DNA of 64,000 bases from Elmis aenea (GCA_947652605.1 OX393577.1:49637494-49701493); one strand, 5' to 3'; positions 22,352-32,639 are shown, counted from the stretch's first letter. Made by a program: numbers and translations. The notes: generated by a model not told the origin, from the sequence alone.

Positions 22352-22855
22352 CTAGTGTAAAAAAGTAAAACTTTCGTGTAGGGTAGGCAGTGAAAAAATG
22401 ACAACTTTCAGATTCATGAGTAAAAAATAGTTATTTACACAACAAGTGAGCAAAGTACTTGTTTTCTTGTGAGATTGCCAATTGCAAGCACGAGCCGTAG
22501 GCGAGTGCGGGCACGGCAGTTGAACGAGGAAAGGTATTTTGCTCACGAGTTGTGTATTACATTTTTCTCACAACCGTTGAAAAATGCGATTAAAAGCAAA
22601 ACGTTAATATTAAACATAGCCTTAAAATACCAGTTGTGTATTCGACACGATTGACAGTTTCGCTGTCTAAAAACGCTATTACGCGATGTTACCATGACGT
22701 TACCATGACGTTACCATGACATTACAATTCAATTTGCACTCTAGGGAGCAAAGTAATTACTTTGCTCTCTAGAGAGCAAAATATCGTTTTGCCCACTATT
22801 TTTGATAAGGTAATGAGAACATTTTTCAACAGTTGTGAGAAAAGGTTTTTATCTG
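22352..22855. repeat. Cluster of hairpin repeats
   Basis: ACACAACAAGTGAGCAAAGTAC (22437) pairs with GGTATTTTGCTCACGAGTTGTGT (about 22531-22553) around a GAGCCGTAGGCGAG centre. A second tight palindrome, GGGAGCAAAGTAATTACTTTGCTCT, lies at 22744-22769. Possible outer ends containing CTAGTG face each other at about 22352 and 22855. No gene is present. Confidence 0.45.
22688..22720. repeat. 11-bp tandem repeat, three units
   Basis: GTTACCATGAC is repeated perfectly three times head to tail. It lies between the two hairpins of the surrounding repeat cluster. Confidence 0.7.
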
Positions 22856-23065
22856 CACTAGATATATTTTACTTGTTTTAAACTAAAATATTTGCTCCAC
22901 CGGGTTAGCAACCAATCATGATGCTTTATAGGTGTGTTATTTCCTGCTTAATAGATATAAGCGGGAATTTATGCATATTTAAAAAAAAATTACTAGCGCC
23001 ACCTGAATAAGGGGCTTGGTACTAAATTAAAACACGGACCAGCGTTGCATATAGCAGTTCCGTCC

Positions 23066-23640
23066 CTTAGATCATATAGACTACATGGATAACACAACAC
23101 CATAGGAATATAGTTAAGACAATGTTGCCGACATGTACAACGTGCCTTCTTAAACCTATCTCTATATTATGTGGACCCAATATACGCTATCTTTGTTTTG
23201 GCCCCGGGCCCGCTGTCATGTGATAATAACTGTAACGTACTTCCTACCTAGCCTATTCTAGCGACTGACGCGTGAATGACATTTAGAATTTGTTGCTATT
23301 AAAATCGTCGTTTAATTGAATCAATTGATTCTAATAAGCGGTATTTACTGTACTTCAATAAAACTTACTAAGTCTGATCTAATGTTATTGTATCCTCCCA
23401 TATTTGACACGGAAACATCCGAGTACATTGCATCTACCAGTAGTTCAAATACCGCTTTAGTTCAAATTTCGCGCGTAACCATAGTAACGCACACGATTTT
23501 ACTCGGTGGGGCCGGAAAGCGAGATAGAAATATGATTTCATATGTGTTAGAAGGAGATGCAGTAAAATTGTACGTCTGGGATATATGTACAACATAGTTG
23601 CATTGTGGTAGTGTTATCCATGTAGTTTATATGATCTAAG
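23066..23640. mobile_element. DNA element with 31-bp inverted ends (575 bp)
   Basis: The left end CTTAGATCATATAGACTACA and the next GGATAACAC match the complement of the right end with one or two changes. Flanking 8-mers TTCCGTCC and TTTCGCCC agree at 6 of 8 positions, which is suggestive of an old 8-bp target duplication. Weaker inverted similarity extends inward (CATGTACAACGTG against TATGTACAACATAG). The interior frame of 93 codons at 23316-23597 shows no transposase motif, so the element is probably non-autonomous. Confidence 0.6.
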
Positions 23641-23654
23641 TTTCGCCCACTGGT

Positions 23655-23880
23655 GTTAATACAAATGTTAGCCATTTGAAATTTCCCGCGGCGCAGGTTG
23701 CGGAGTCTGTGGGTGAAGGGGAAGAGGCAAGAAGAAGTAAGGACAGGGCGGTAGAGTTGGGTGGACGTGTACGGGTGTACGTAGGGTGCCGGGGAGGTTC
23801 AAGGACTATGAAATGTAAGAATATCGGTCGGGAAGTACAAAGAGTGTGTTACGGGTTGCGGACAGTGTATAAGTTAATAT
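23655..23880. other. GC-rich patch, possibly untranslated or promoter DNA
   Basis: The purine-rich and GC-rich run from TTTCCCGCGGCGCAGG onward contrasts with its surroundings and lies about 400 bp upstream of the ATP synthase epsilon gene. An open frame of 76 codons crosses it but is low-complexity (Gly/Arg/Glu-rich) and has no recognisable domain. It could be the flank of the neighbouring 575-bp element or a CpG-containing regulatory patch. Confidence 0.3.
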
Positions 23881-24261
23881 TGTTCTTATATTCTTTATGT
23901 TATTAACTGTACGTTTGTTATGTTTAAATAAATCGTACTTGAGACAACACAAATATATAGTTACTGGTATACTACATAGAAAGCGCTATTTGACATACTT
24001 TTTGACAGTTATCTGGGAATGACGTTTAGGGTCAATTTGGGACAGTATAAGCACAGTATACTGTGGTATAAGAATAAGTAGGTTTAAATCAAGTGTAAAT
24101 GCTAGCGCCTCTAGTGTTGACTTATGGTACTTGAAGCTGTCAATTTGCTTTTGAAAAGTATACCAATTTAAATAATCTGAGTAAATCAGTATTTTACTTT
24201 GCAGTTTTTGTTTGAAAACTGACTTTATTCAGTTAAACATAAAGTTTTAAGAAAAGTAAAA

Positions 24262-25331
24262 ATGGTATGGAGAAGATTTGGGTTGAAGTAAGATGTTCTG
24301 TTATCTAATTGAAATTTATACAAATTGCAGTTTAAATTCTTGTGTTAAATAAAAAATTTAAATTTTCACGAGTATGTTTTTTTAGTTATATTAACTACTC
24401 CGACATCTCGGCAAGTTTGCTTCGTAGGTGCACAAAGGAGGATAAAAAAACCAAAGAGCTAAGGGAGAAAAGTTTCATGGTAATTACTCCTTGGAAGGAT
24501 GGAAAGTCACAAAGTGAGTAAATTTTAATTAATTGATAACTGACAAAAATTCTGATTTGAGGATGTAATCAAATTATTTTAGTCTGACAAATCTCAATAC
24601 TTTATGGGTGTATTTTGACAGAAGAAAGAATTGCACTGCCAATTTATAATTATGTATATTAAAAGTTGTGACTTTCAAATCGCTATGGATTCAAGTTCTT
24701 TTACATCGACTTTCTTTCCTATCAAGCATTCGTCGTTCTCATTTTCCACTTGTCTCGATCGGTTCAGCCTCTTTCTTCGCCTGGTGTTGTCACCATAGCT
24801 CCGAAAACGGCCAACCACTTCCGCTCTTCCCTCGAGACGACCACATTAGTACATTTTTTGACGACATCTTATTGTTCATTCTTTATTGATTTTGTTACGT
24901 TCATTTTTTGCCAAATTGTTTTGCTTTTCACTCTATCTCTTCTTGTTAATTGCAGGCATCGTCTCATGCAATGCAGCTTCACAGTTCTCATTTTATCTCT
25001 TATTATATGAGTCATTCGCAACATTTCACTATCATAAGTTGAAAACTTTTTACTACGCTTTGAAAAATATGATTTTTTGTTTCCTTGTTAATGTTTTTGT
25101 TCCATATAACCCCAATTACATAAATATAAGATTTTTACAAACATTACTGCATTTTAATAAAATACATTTTAAAATACAGTGTTAATCGTACCAACTTGTT
25201 TTCTGAGCCAAGAAGGCTCTAAACATTAAAAAAATATATAATAACAAGCATAGAACTGCAATTTTTACCGTGTATGTAAATAACCTTAGATTATATGTAT
25301 TTTTGTTTTAGGGAAAAAACGGAGTGATTAG
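24262..25331 (+). CDS. ATP synthase F1 epsilon subunit, mitochondrial (3 exons)
   Basis: Exons are 24262-24287, 24386-24513 and 25312-25331, with GT-AG introns (GTAAGA...TTTAG and GTGAGT...TTTTAG). The start is in AAAAATGG context. The 57-residue product reads MVWRRFGLNYINYSDISASL, has a charged helix-rich middle, then ITPWKDGKSQ and a basic end RKKRSD. The pattern WR..GL.YI.YS.I.A..LR near the N terminus and TPW..GK near the C terminus is that of insect epsilon (Drosophila stunted/ATPsynepsilon). Family proteins are about 50-60 residues. Epsilon sits in the central stalk of F1 on the matrix side and has no cleaved presequence. The middle is divergent (KEDKKTKEL for the usual Ala-rich segment), so this may be a fast-evolving paralogue, as Drosophila also has extra copies. 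Introns exclude a retrocopy. Confidence 0.85.
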
Positions 25332-25387
25332 ATCTGCAATTGTTTACATGGTGTTAATATGAATTACGCTTTCTTAAATGTATATCA

Positions 25388-25393
25388 AATAAA
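25388..25393 (+). terminator. PolyA signal of the ATP synthase epsilon gene
   Basis: AATAAA follows the stop codon by 56 bases and is the first canonical polyadenylation hexamer downstream. Confidence 0.55.
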
Positions 25394-25497
25394 GTTGTTT
25401 GTAAAGTTTTCAAGTTTTCTGTTTAATGTTGTTTAAAAATAATAAAGAAAAGAAAATATTTTTTAAAATATATAATTAGCTTTGTATTTATAGATAA

Positions 25498-25790
25498 CTA
25501 GCTGATTGACTCGGCGTTGCACGGGTGATTACAATTCCCTTTTATCAATCACAGACTACTCGCGCTCCGCGCTCGCTCCCGGCGGACGTTCTCAGACGTT
25601 CAATTACAGACTACTCGCGCTCCGCGCTCGCGCTCGGCGGACGTTTCCGGTCGTCCCCGGGCATTTCCGGCCGTTCTTTATACGACGTTTGATCCGTTAG
25701 GTCCTAAATAGTAGCTGTGCAAAATTTGGTCCCGATTGGTCAACGGACCTGGGATTCTATAGCGAACAAACAAACAAACAAACAAGCCGT
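25498..25790 (-). mobile_element. Non-autonomous Helitron (copy 3), inverted
   Basis: On the - strand the element ends in CAGCTAG, preceded by the hairpin arm CCCGTGCAACGCCG (plus: CTAGCTGATTGACTCGGCG). It carries the TCCTAGG-type CGCTATAGAATCCCAGG module and the GTTTGTTTGTTTG tract near 25760-25787. The TC start with TATATATAAAAG is missing or unrecognisable, so it is 5'-truncated. A unit containing ACAGACTACTCGCGCTCCGC is tandemly duplicated (25551 and 25605). It ends about 170 bp past the ATP synthase stop. Confidence 0.75.
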
Positions 25791-25799
25791 GATTTTCAT

Positions 25800-26590
25800 T
25801 AATCTTCAATTTTGACAGCATTTGTCTTCTAATTTAATTAATTATTAACTTCACATCAAGCAAATATTCTTTTTAAATAGCTACTTGCATCAAAATGAAT
25901 AATTACTACAATGGAGAAAGAATTTACATATGGTAAAAACCCTCCACAGCGGGTACAGCCTGCGAAGAGTAAGAGATTTGTTTGTTGTTCAACCTAATAA
26001 CATGTCAAAATAGTTTAAAGAATGTTTTTATTTAAAACGTTTTTAACAATAATTCAAACATAAAGAAAGTTTTCATGGTAAAAACTTTTAACAGTGGCCA
26101 TAGTTTGCGAGGAGAGACAGATTTGTTTGGTATTCAATTTAACAACGAAAATGTTGTACCATGCTTGCTGTGTCTGCAAGAGGTCCTCAAAGATTTGACA
26201 TTTAGTCCTTTAATAAGCGTTATTATTTAATACTTGCAAATGAAAAAGCTGCAAGTTGGAATAAAAATAAATTTAGAATAGTATTTTTTCCTAGATATTG
26301 TGTTCTTCCTTTCAAAAATTGGTGTTGAAAATATGTAAATCACTGATTTTTCATATTTTTTTTTACTCCTTTTTTCCCGAGATCTGCCCTAGAGCAATAA
26401 TCGGTTGATTAAACATTTGCATTTTGGCAGCGGGACATGCTGCAATGCAAGCGAGTGGTTAGTAAACTTACATTAAAGCCCTAACAAATAATAAAATAAT
26501 ACGATTAATGTTAGTAATAGCGTCTAGTCTTATCTGTAGCTTATTTCTAATGTGGTGTATCGCTTCAACCGATGTGTGGTTTGGCTATTG
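25800..26590. other. AT-rich stretch, nothing recognised
   Basis: Two loosely similar segments (ATGGTAAAAACcCTcCACAG near 25928 and ATGGTAAAAACTTTTAACAG near 26075) suggest an old local duplication. No gene was identified. Confidence 0.35.
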
Positions 26591-26594
26591 TCTA

Positions 26595-26840
26595 ATAGGC
26601 TGACGGCAAACGGGTTGGGATGCCGTTCCAGTCGCCTGATGTATTTGGTGCTTGTGGCCTTCGCTTCTTGTAACACCGGAGGATGTTTAGGTCATTGTGT
26701 AGAGTTTCATTTGTCACAAACCAAGCTGCGTTTGTTATTGTTCTTAGTGTTTTAGATTGGAAGCTTTGCAGAATTCCTATGTTTGAAGCATTGAAGCACT
26801 CGCGGTTCCCCACAACTGCACACGATAGGTCCACACGGGT
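26595..26840 (-). pseudogene. Jockey-clade LINE reverse transcriptase C-terminal fragment
   Basis: The - strand reads NIGILQSFQSKTLRTITNAA followed by WFVTNETLHNDLNI. This is the conserved block after the reverse transcriptase in Jockey-type insect LINEs (NIEILQRFQSK.LR.ITNAPWYV.N..LH.DL.I). The open frame runs 26592-26948 but homology is clear only over about 26670-26800; flanking residues look unrelated or frameshifted. No intact RT or endonuclease is present. Confidence 0.65.
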
Positions 26841-27235
26841 TTTAAGATCACTGATTTGAATGAAAATAATACATATGGCAACATTGTCATTAGCTGTCAT
26901 CTCTGTTTTTCTCGTCATTATTTCTAGTTTGTGTTTTACGATACCCAAAAGTTTGCAGCTATGTTTACGAACTGAAGGCTTTCAGTTCGAACAAAAATTG
27001 TAAATACCTAAGTAAAAATTACTGATAAAAAAATGTCCAAACGCAAATCAATGTAAGCAATGTTGTCATTTTTGTTTCTTTAAATGGTTCCTGAGGCCAT
27101 AGGAAGCATGGTACAACATTTTTGTATCAAGATTTTCGACTTAGAATTTTACGAAGAACATCGTCACGTGTAGGGCTTCCGCCAATTTATACACACCCTG
27201 TATATTGCTTTCTTTTAAACAATAAATATTTGGTT

Positions 27236-27428
27236 GGCGTCTTTCGTAAATTTGACGTTTGATGTGGCCCCATGAAAAAAGTCACAAAGTTCTTAAGCCT
27301 GGAGATCTGGCTGACCAACTTATGGCACCACCTCCAACAATCCAACGATTTGGAAAGAAATCATTTAATAAACTAACATCTAAGCCGAAATGCGCGGGTC
27401 AGCCGTTTTGTTGGAACCAGATCTTCTG
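27236..27428 (-). pseudogene. IS630/mariner-like transposase fragment
   Basis: The - strand reads KIWFQQNG-stop-PAHFGLDV, then FFPNRWIVGGGAISWSARSP and, after a second in-frame stop, a WGHIKRQIY block. It corresponds to the second and third catalytic regions of the insect DDxD transposase type that carries WFQQDGA.PH.. and WPARSPDLTPLDFFLWG. Asp is replaced by Asn in QQNG and by Gly in SPG, and two stops interrupt it, so it is dead. It is a relative of the element at 47077-48388. A CACCCTGTATATT end lies just outside at about 27193. The boundaries are not determined. Confidence 0.65.
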
Positions 27429-27439
27429 AATTTATCTTG

Positions 27440-29335
27440 AAAACTCGTTCTTCATTAGAGTAATTATTCATTTTAATACATTAAAAAAAAGTTACTTAAT
27501 GTGACGTAAATAATTAATTAAATTGACATACAAACACTGTCAAAATGGACGTTTAATGAACATCACGGCCTTTCAGATTAAAAATCATAACATTTTAGAT
27601 TAATATCTTAAAGTAAACATCGTACCTTTAGTATTAACGGTAGTACCATTAGATACGCAATAATTTTCTTTCGATTGGTACCATTACCTTTCGTATAAGT
27701 TGAATTGGCGAGCAGGAATCCACGAAAATGTTTAAAAAAATGTTGAACTTCCATGTTCGAGCTTGCAAGTGGACACCCGGTATATTATGTACTATTGCTC
27801 AATCCAATGTGATTAAAGGCGCCAAACTTTCTTAGTCCAGGGTGCTCAAACTTGTTGAGAGGGCCCTGGAAATTGCTACACTTTATTAATAAACCAAAAT
27901 TGTTACATAAGTGAGGCACAAATAATAAGGCAAATTATTTGAGATATATTTCAATTTTATTAGTCTTCTAACTGAGTTGTGTAAACCTGTAAACTGATAT
28001 TTTTCCATTCATGTTATGAAATTGCATTAATTTGTATGATAATTAAGTGGGTATAGTAATACATTTGAATTTTTTAAAACTTCTTTTGCGATCTAATTAC
28101 TGGAAATCCAAAAATTCATAAATAAGTCTGAGTAAGTATTAATGTAATTGGTACAAGCGAGGTGATAATTGCAATTATTTTGAAACGCATTTTGTAGCTT
28201 GATTGGTCGGCGTGTTGGAGAATATCAGGTTTCAAATATACAATATTATTTCCTCTGCATAACTACAGTTCATTTTTTTAATTATTTCTGGCGTCGTCGA
28301 TAAATTTTACTGCAAGTAAATTGATCACCTGTTCTTCATAACACACTACACGCCGGCTGTACTAAATGTATAATCATCAGTGGACTTCCAATTATTTTTT
28401 GACGTGCCCTTATAATTTAATAACAACGTAAATGATTGAATAATACTTGCTGAAAATTTTAAGATGATATAGCGTTTACCATTAATGATTAAGTTTGCAT
28501 AAATTGAACGGGATTTTTATTTATCTAAGACGAAAGCAATGAGAATCTTACGTATTTTAATACCCCTCAATATTCCTGCTTCTATTTAATTTCATAAAAT
28601 AATTTTAAGTGGTCGATTGAATTTAGAGTGTCAATAACTTGATAATTTATTATGAACACATTATTTTATAACAAAATGGTCTTGCAATATTTTAAAACGT
28701 GTTTAACGTATGTCTTATATAGTTCCACTATTTTATTTTTTAAGTTTTTCTAATCTAAAATCTTTTTGTATCAAATTGGCAACAGATCTTAACTTATTCA
28801 TAATTGGTCAATAGTTAGCTATAAATATGCTGTTGTAAAGTTTTTTTTATGACAATTGCTTACGTCGTTAAAAATATTAAAATAGCAGCGCGATGATGAA
28901 GATTAAAATCACCCAATTTAGCATGCAAAAATACTCCAAAAATTGTACATTTGTCGTTCAATTTATGTGACACTTGACCGTAGATAAAGAATGTAAATGA
29001 CGCGTGACACACAACCTCCTTACACCTGTCAGCATCTGACCGTAATAAATACATTTTGTAGCCCTTTTTCATAGGTTGAGTATATTTTATTAAAATTTTT
29101 ATTAGCTCCATATCATAATTTTATTGTTTCATTAAGATTCAAGTACTGAATTGCTTATAATATGTGTAACAAATTAATATAATTAGCAATGATAAAAATA
29201 GAAAAAACCTAGGAGAAAAAATGGAAATCAAACATCTTAAAAAGTAGGTATGCGAAAGTGGGATGAAATTTGAAGATTGAAGGGAAAAAGTTAAGACAAA
29301 TTCAAAACAACTTGAAAAAATGTCATGAGGTAGAA
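27440..29335. other. AT-rich stretch, nothing recognised
   Basis: No transposon ends or splice-supported exons could be found. The frame at 28860-29111 (- strand, 83 codons) lacks any family motif and was not called. Confidence 0.4.
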
Positions 29336-29339
29336 ACTA

Positions 29340-30577
29340 TTGGGTTGGATAATAAGTAATGGCATTTTTTTAAAAATTAATATTGTTTTATTTTAAACAA
29401 AAAGAATACAATAAATTAATCAATTATATATTCGCCGTTGTTATTTACAACTTCCTCCCATCGTTCAACAAGTTTATCGAATCCTTTACGATAGAAATCC
29501 CGCGGTCTTGACTTAAAAAATTCGTTTAACCAAGTTTTCAATTCCACGTGATTATGAAACGAAACGCCGCTCAGAGCGTTTGATTGTAAGAGATAAAAAA
29601 AAAAGGAAATCCGATGGTGCCAGGTCGGGAGAGTAGGGCGGATACGGCAAAATTTTGAATGGCATTTTTGGTGACGTTGACAATGTGGGGACGGGCGTTG
29701 TGTTTTTGCTGAATGGCGTCGTTGAGTGGATGCATTATAGATATCTGCGTTGACCGTCTCGTTCTGAAGAAGTTCGTAGTAAATGATACCCTCCCAGTCC
29801 CACCAGACGCACAACATTGTCTTTCGAGGGTGAATTTCTTGTTTTTCGCGCGGCGTCGCTTGTTTTTTTGGGACTGAGCCATTCTTTCCGCTGCTTCATA
29901 TTGACGTAAAGGCACAATTTTTCGTCACCCGTGACTATGCGATAAAAGAAACGTTGTTTGTGACCCCGTGTCGAGCGACGACGGGCGTGCAAACCGGCGG
30001 CGATTGTGGGGCGTTGATTTTTGTTGTTTTCATTCAAGACGTAAGAAACCCAAGCGCCAAGTTTTGAATCTTTCCCATTGAATGAAGGTGGTTAACGACT
30101 GTCCTATCCACACAATTCATTTGCTCAGCCAATTCTCTTGTGGATTGGCGCGGATTTTCATGAAGAAGCTGTTTGAATCGCTCTTCATCGAACTCAACCG
30201 GGCGTCCAGAGCGAGCCATGTCTTTCAGGTCGAAATTGCCATTTTAGAATCGTGTAAACCAAGTGCGAGCCGTCCTTTTAGGCATTGGGTCTTCTCCATA
30301 AACACTAATCTCACGAGCAGCTTCAGATGCTTTAACGCCTCGATTAAACGCAAAAAGCAAATGGTATCGAAACTGCTCACTTTTGTCCACTTGACATTCC
30401 ATTTTCATTACCTCAAAATTAACTTAAGTGACTCAAAAACAAAAAAAAACAAAAGAACTACCTTGTAGAGCAAGAAGTTCGTTTTTAAATGACATTTAAC
30501 ATTTAGGCAAACAAACATTTTTTTCACGCGCATTTTCAAATTTAAAAAAAAAGGTCATTACTTATTATCCAACCTAA
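29340..30577 (-). mobile_element. mariner element, ends intact, transposase dead (1238 bp)
   Basis: TA duplications stand at 29338-29339 and 30578-30579. The ends TTGGGTTGGATAATAAGTAA and the complement of TTAGGTTGGATAATAAGTAA match except at one base. Length is close to the usual 1.3 kb. The ends and protein resemble the mellifera subfamily (TTGGGTTGG...AAGTAAT). Well-kept ends with a broken gene are typical of mariner copies mobilised in trans. Confidence 0.92.
29416..30408 (-). pseudogene. mariner transposase pseudogene
   Basis: Starting at M (30408) the - strand encodes QVDKSEQFRYHLLFAFNRGV, the N-terminal helix-turn-helix region, up to RTARTWFTRF, where TAA interrupts the conserved basic block. 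It resumes with MARSGRPVEFDEERFKQLLH and HLHSMGKIQ, then shifts frame near the WVPH motif. The first catalytic region TGDEK is present, with Leu for the following Trp. The second region reads KHNARPH, having lost the Asp of HDNARPH. The third, SPDLAPSD, is destroyed by a shift into RISFFF. The C terminus FYRKGFDKLVERWEEVVNNN is intact, stopping at 29416. Family length is about 345 residues. At least one stop and several frameshifts, plus a lost catalytic residue, make it non-functional. Confidence 0.9.
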
Positions 30578-30602
30578 TAGATGCAAGAGGTATCATTTTA
30601 TT

Positions 30603-30835
30603 CTTAAGGCTTTCGTGGCCGTTGTCCATGATACAATCTTCGTTGCCGAGTTTGAAACCGCGTCTTCTATAGTTGAAAGTTGACGTTTCGACCATTATAT
30701 CGTGGTCTTTTTCAAGACGTTAACGTTATATAACGAGATAATGGCCGAAACATCAACTTTCAACTATAGAAGATGCGGTTCCAAACCCGGGACCGAAGAT
30801 TGTTTCAAGAGGTATCAGTTGAAGAGATGTGCCAC
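30603..30835. repeat. Inverted-repeat foldback with Penelope-like sequence
   Basis: GCGTCTTCTATAGTTGAAAG and the following TTGACGTTTCGACCATTAT (from 30660) face the complementary ATAATGGCCGAAACATCAAC and TTTCAACTATAGAAGATGCG (to about 30779). The similarity extends outward through GAAACCGCG/CGGTTCCAAAC and CAATCTTCG/CGAAGATTG. The blocks GGCCGAAACGTCAACTTTC and TAGAAGACGCGGTTTC are common in insect Penelope-like retroelement ends. On the - strand, GACC...GGTCGAAAC has the shape of hammerhead stem II plus the conserved GAAA. The homology call is from memory of such repeats. Confidence 0.5.
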
Positions 30836-30930
30836 AATTAGCAAGATAGCAAAAGTAAAGAAGCATGACTTTGACACCAAAAGCTACAAGAGACCAGCTT
30901 TAAAAGAAGAAATTTGATGAAATATCTTAA

Positions 30931-32467
30931 CCCTTATTCTCCTAGCGTCGTCAAATGACGACGTTTACCTGCCCTGTAATAACGGTGTATTGTCAGGTAC
31001 CTGATTTTAAACCTGTCAGCTTAAGTTTAATTACTCAGGTAAACAATTGTTTTCATAAATGTAGCCATTGCATCGCAGTAAGTTGCAGACTTCGAACATA
31101 TTTAATTGTTAAAAGTGACCAATTTACGAGAGAACACGAAAACCATGACGTCGTCAAAAAAGTAAGTACTAAATAATATAATTACGGTAAAAATATTTTA
31201 TTTGTTTACATATTTTGAATATATAATAGTCAAGTGTTTTTTATATAAAATGTAATTATTTATAATAACATTTATAAGGGAGTTATTTCGCTATAAATTT
31301 GATTGTTGTCATATGACGACGCTAGGAGAATGCATGTACCAAGATATTTTTATTGAACCACCTGCAGTTAATGAGCTAACAGACGAAGATTCAGATGAAG
31401 AAGAAGGGACGAATATAAACTGTTTATCCAGAAATCAACTAATGGCACCGGCAGAGAAAAAACAGACCAAAAAAGAAGTTTCAACTATTTCCAACCTAAA
31501 CAAAATACCAAAGATCACCAAAAAATCAAAAAAAGATCAAATTATATGGAGCAGTGGCGGTAAAACTATACATATACAACCTAGTCAATTTCATCTTATG
31601 GCAGAAGAAAATATTGATGAAGTCACTGCTGTTCAATATTTTGAACGGTTTTTTGATGATACTTTAATCGAATTAATTATTACTGCCAGTTCCGAATATT
31701 GCTTATCAAAAAACTGGCCAGATATAAAATTAACCAAAGAGGAACTGCGAGTATTTTTTGCCATTTTAATACAATCCATTGCCAGGAAAAGCAATGTATT
31801 GGAGTACATGTAGTGATTTGCGCAACATTGCGATATATTATGAATCTATGCGGAGGGATAGATTTGATAATGTCATGAAATCTTAGACAACTTAGACAAG
31901 CTCGATAAGTTTTCCAAATTACGACCATTAATTTCATATATTCAAAAAAAATGTATGGAAAATTATACACCCACCTCAGCAATATCGGATGTAAGCAAGC
32001 GATTAGAAATAAACCAATACGATTTGGATACAAGGTTTGGTGTCAAAATTCACCATCTGGTTATCTAATCGCCTTTGATCCTTACCAAGGAAAAACTTAT
32101 CGAGGAAATGAAATAATGGAGAGTAAATTTGGTAAATGTTCATCTACAGTGCTTTACTTGCTAGACCAATATCCTATATATACCTTGCTTTCAACCTTAT
32201 CATAGTTTATAAGTTTATAGTTTATATGTCTCAAATTTAATTTACATTGTAATATACTTTCACAAATAAATCTGAAATTATAAAACATACCAAGATTATT
32301 ATTATTTGTACTCATATTCCCCTAGCGTCGTCATATAACGACAGCTCCTAAGTCAGGACCTGCGTCCTGTAATTTAATAAAAAGTGATTTTTCATGTATC
32401 TATGGCCATTTTTTGATTGAATTTCAAAACATTTTGATAAATATTTCTTAATTCCGGAGAATAGGGG
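30931..32467 (+). mobile_element. piggyBac element, internally deleted (1537 bp)
   Basis: TTAA flanks both ends (30927-30930, 32468-32471). The ends are CCCTTATTCTCC and GGAGAATAGGGG. Just inside, CTAGCGTCGTCAAATGACGA is a palindrome-rich subterminal motif that reappears inverted at about 31307-31330, overlapping the transposase start, and directly at about 32323-32342. Complete piggyBac elements are usually above 2 kb, so roughly the 3' half of the transposase is missing. Confidence 0.9.
31313..32205 (+). pseudogene. piggyBac transposase, truncated and broken
   Basis: The first 166 codons (31313-31813) hold an acidic N terminus (NELTDEDSDEEEGTN) and the start of the DDE_Tnp_1_7 domain (VQYFERFFDDTLIELIITAS, LTKEELRVFFAILI). 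After a stop at 31813 the homology continues in shifted frames (YYESMRRDRFDN, then RPLISYIQ). It is resumed at 31951-32205 by GCKQAIRNKPIRFGYKVWC and GYLIAFDPYQGKTYRG. The segment that normally carries DESM...GRH, with the first catalytic Asp, is deleted immediately before GCKQ. The frame ends soon after LYLLDQYP, so the later catalytic Asps and Cys-rich tail are also gone. It cannot be active. Confidence 0.88.
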
Positions 32468-32639
32468 TTAATATTAACAAAGTGTATAATTCAACATGAA
32501 GAAGGTAGGGTAAAATGAAAATTAAAGAGAATATGCAGAATATCGAAGTATAAAACGGTTTTCGAGCCAAAAGATCTTGTAATGATCATGTTTGTTCCCT
32601 CAAAGAAGTGCTTGAAAAGAGATTATCTTGTAATTAGGA

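Noticed and set aside
22688..22720. Triple 11-bp repeat considered as a CRISPR-like or satellite array
   Set aside because: Only three units without spacers in a eukaryotic repeat cluster; it is a short tandem duplication.
23676..23906. 76-codon Gly/Arg/Glu-rich frame
   Set aside because: Low-complexity composition in a GC-rich patch and no recognisable domain.
24668..25185. Three overlapping hydrophobic frames between 24668 and 25185
   Set aside because: They lie inside the second intron of the ATP synthase epsilon gene, overlap one another in different frames and show no domain.
28860..29111. 83-codon frame on the - strand
   Set aside because: No family motif, no splice sites and AT-rich flanks.
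30082..30468. 128-codon + strand frame
   Set aside because: It is the antisense shadow of the mariner transposase pseudogene.
31680..32033. 117-codon - strand frame
   Set aside because: It is the antisense shadow of the piggyBac transposase remnant.
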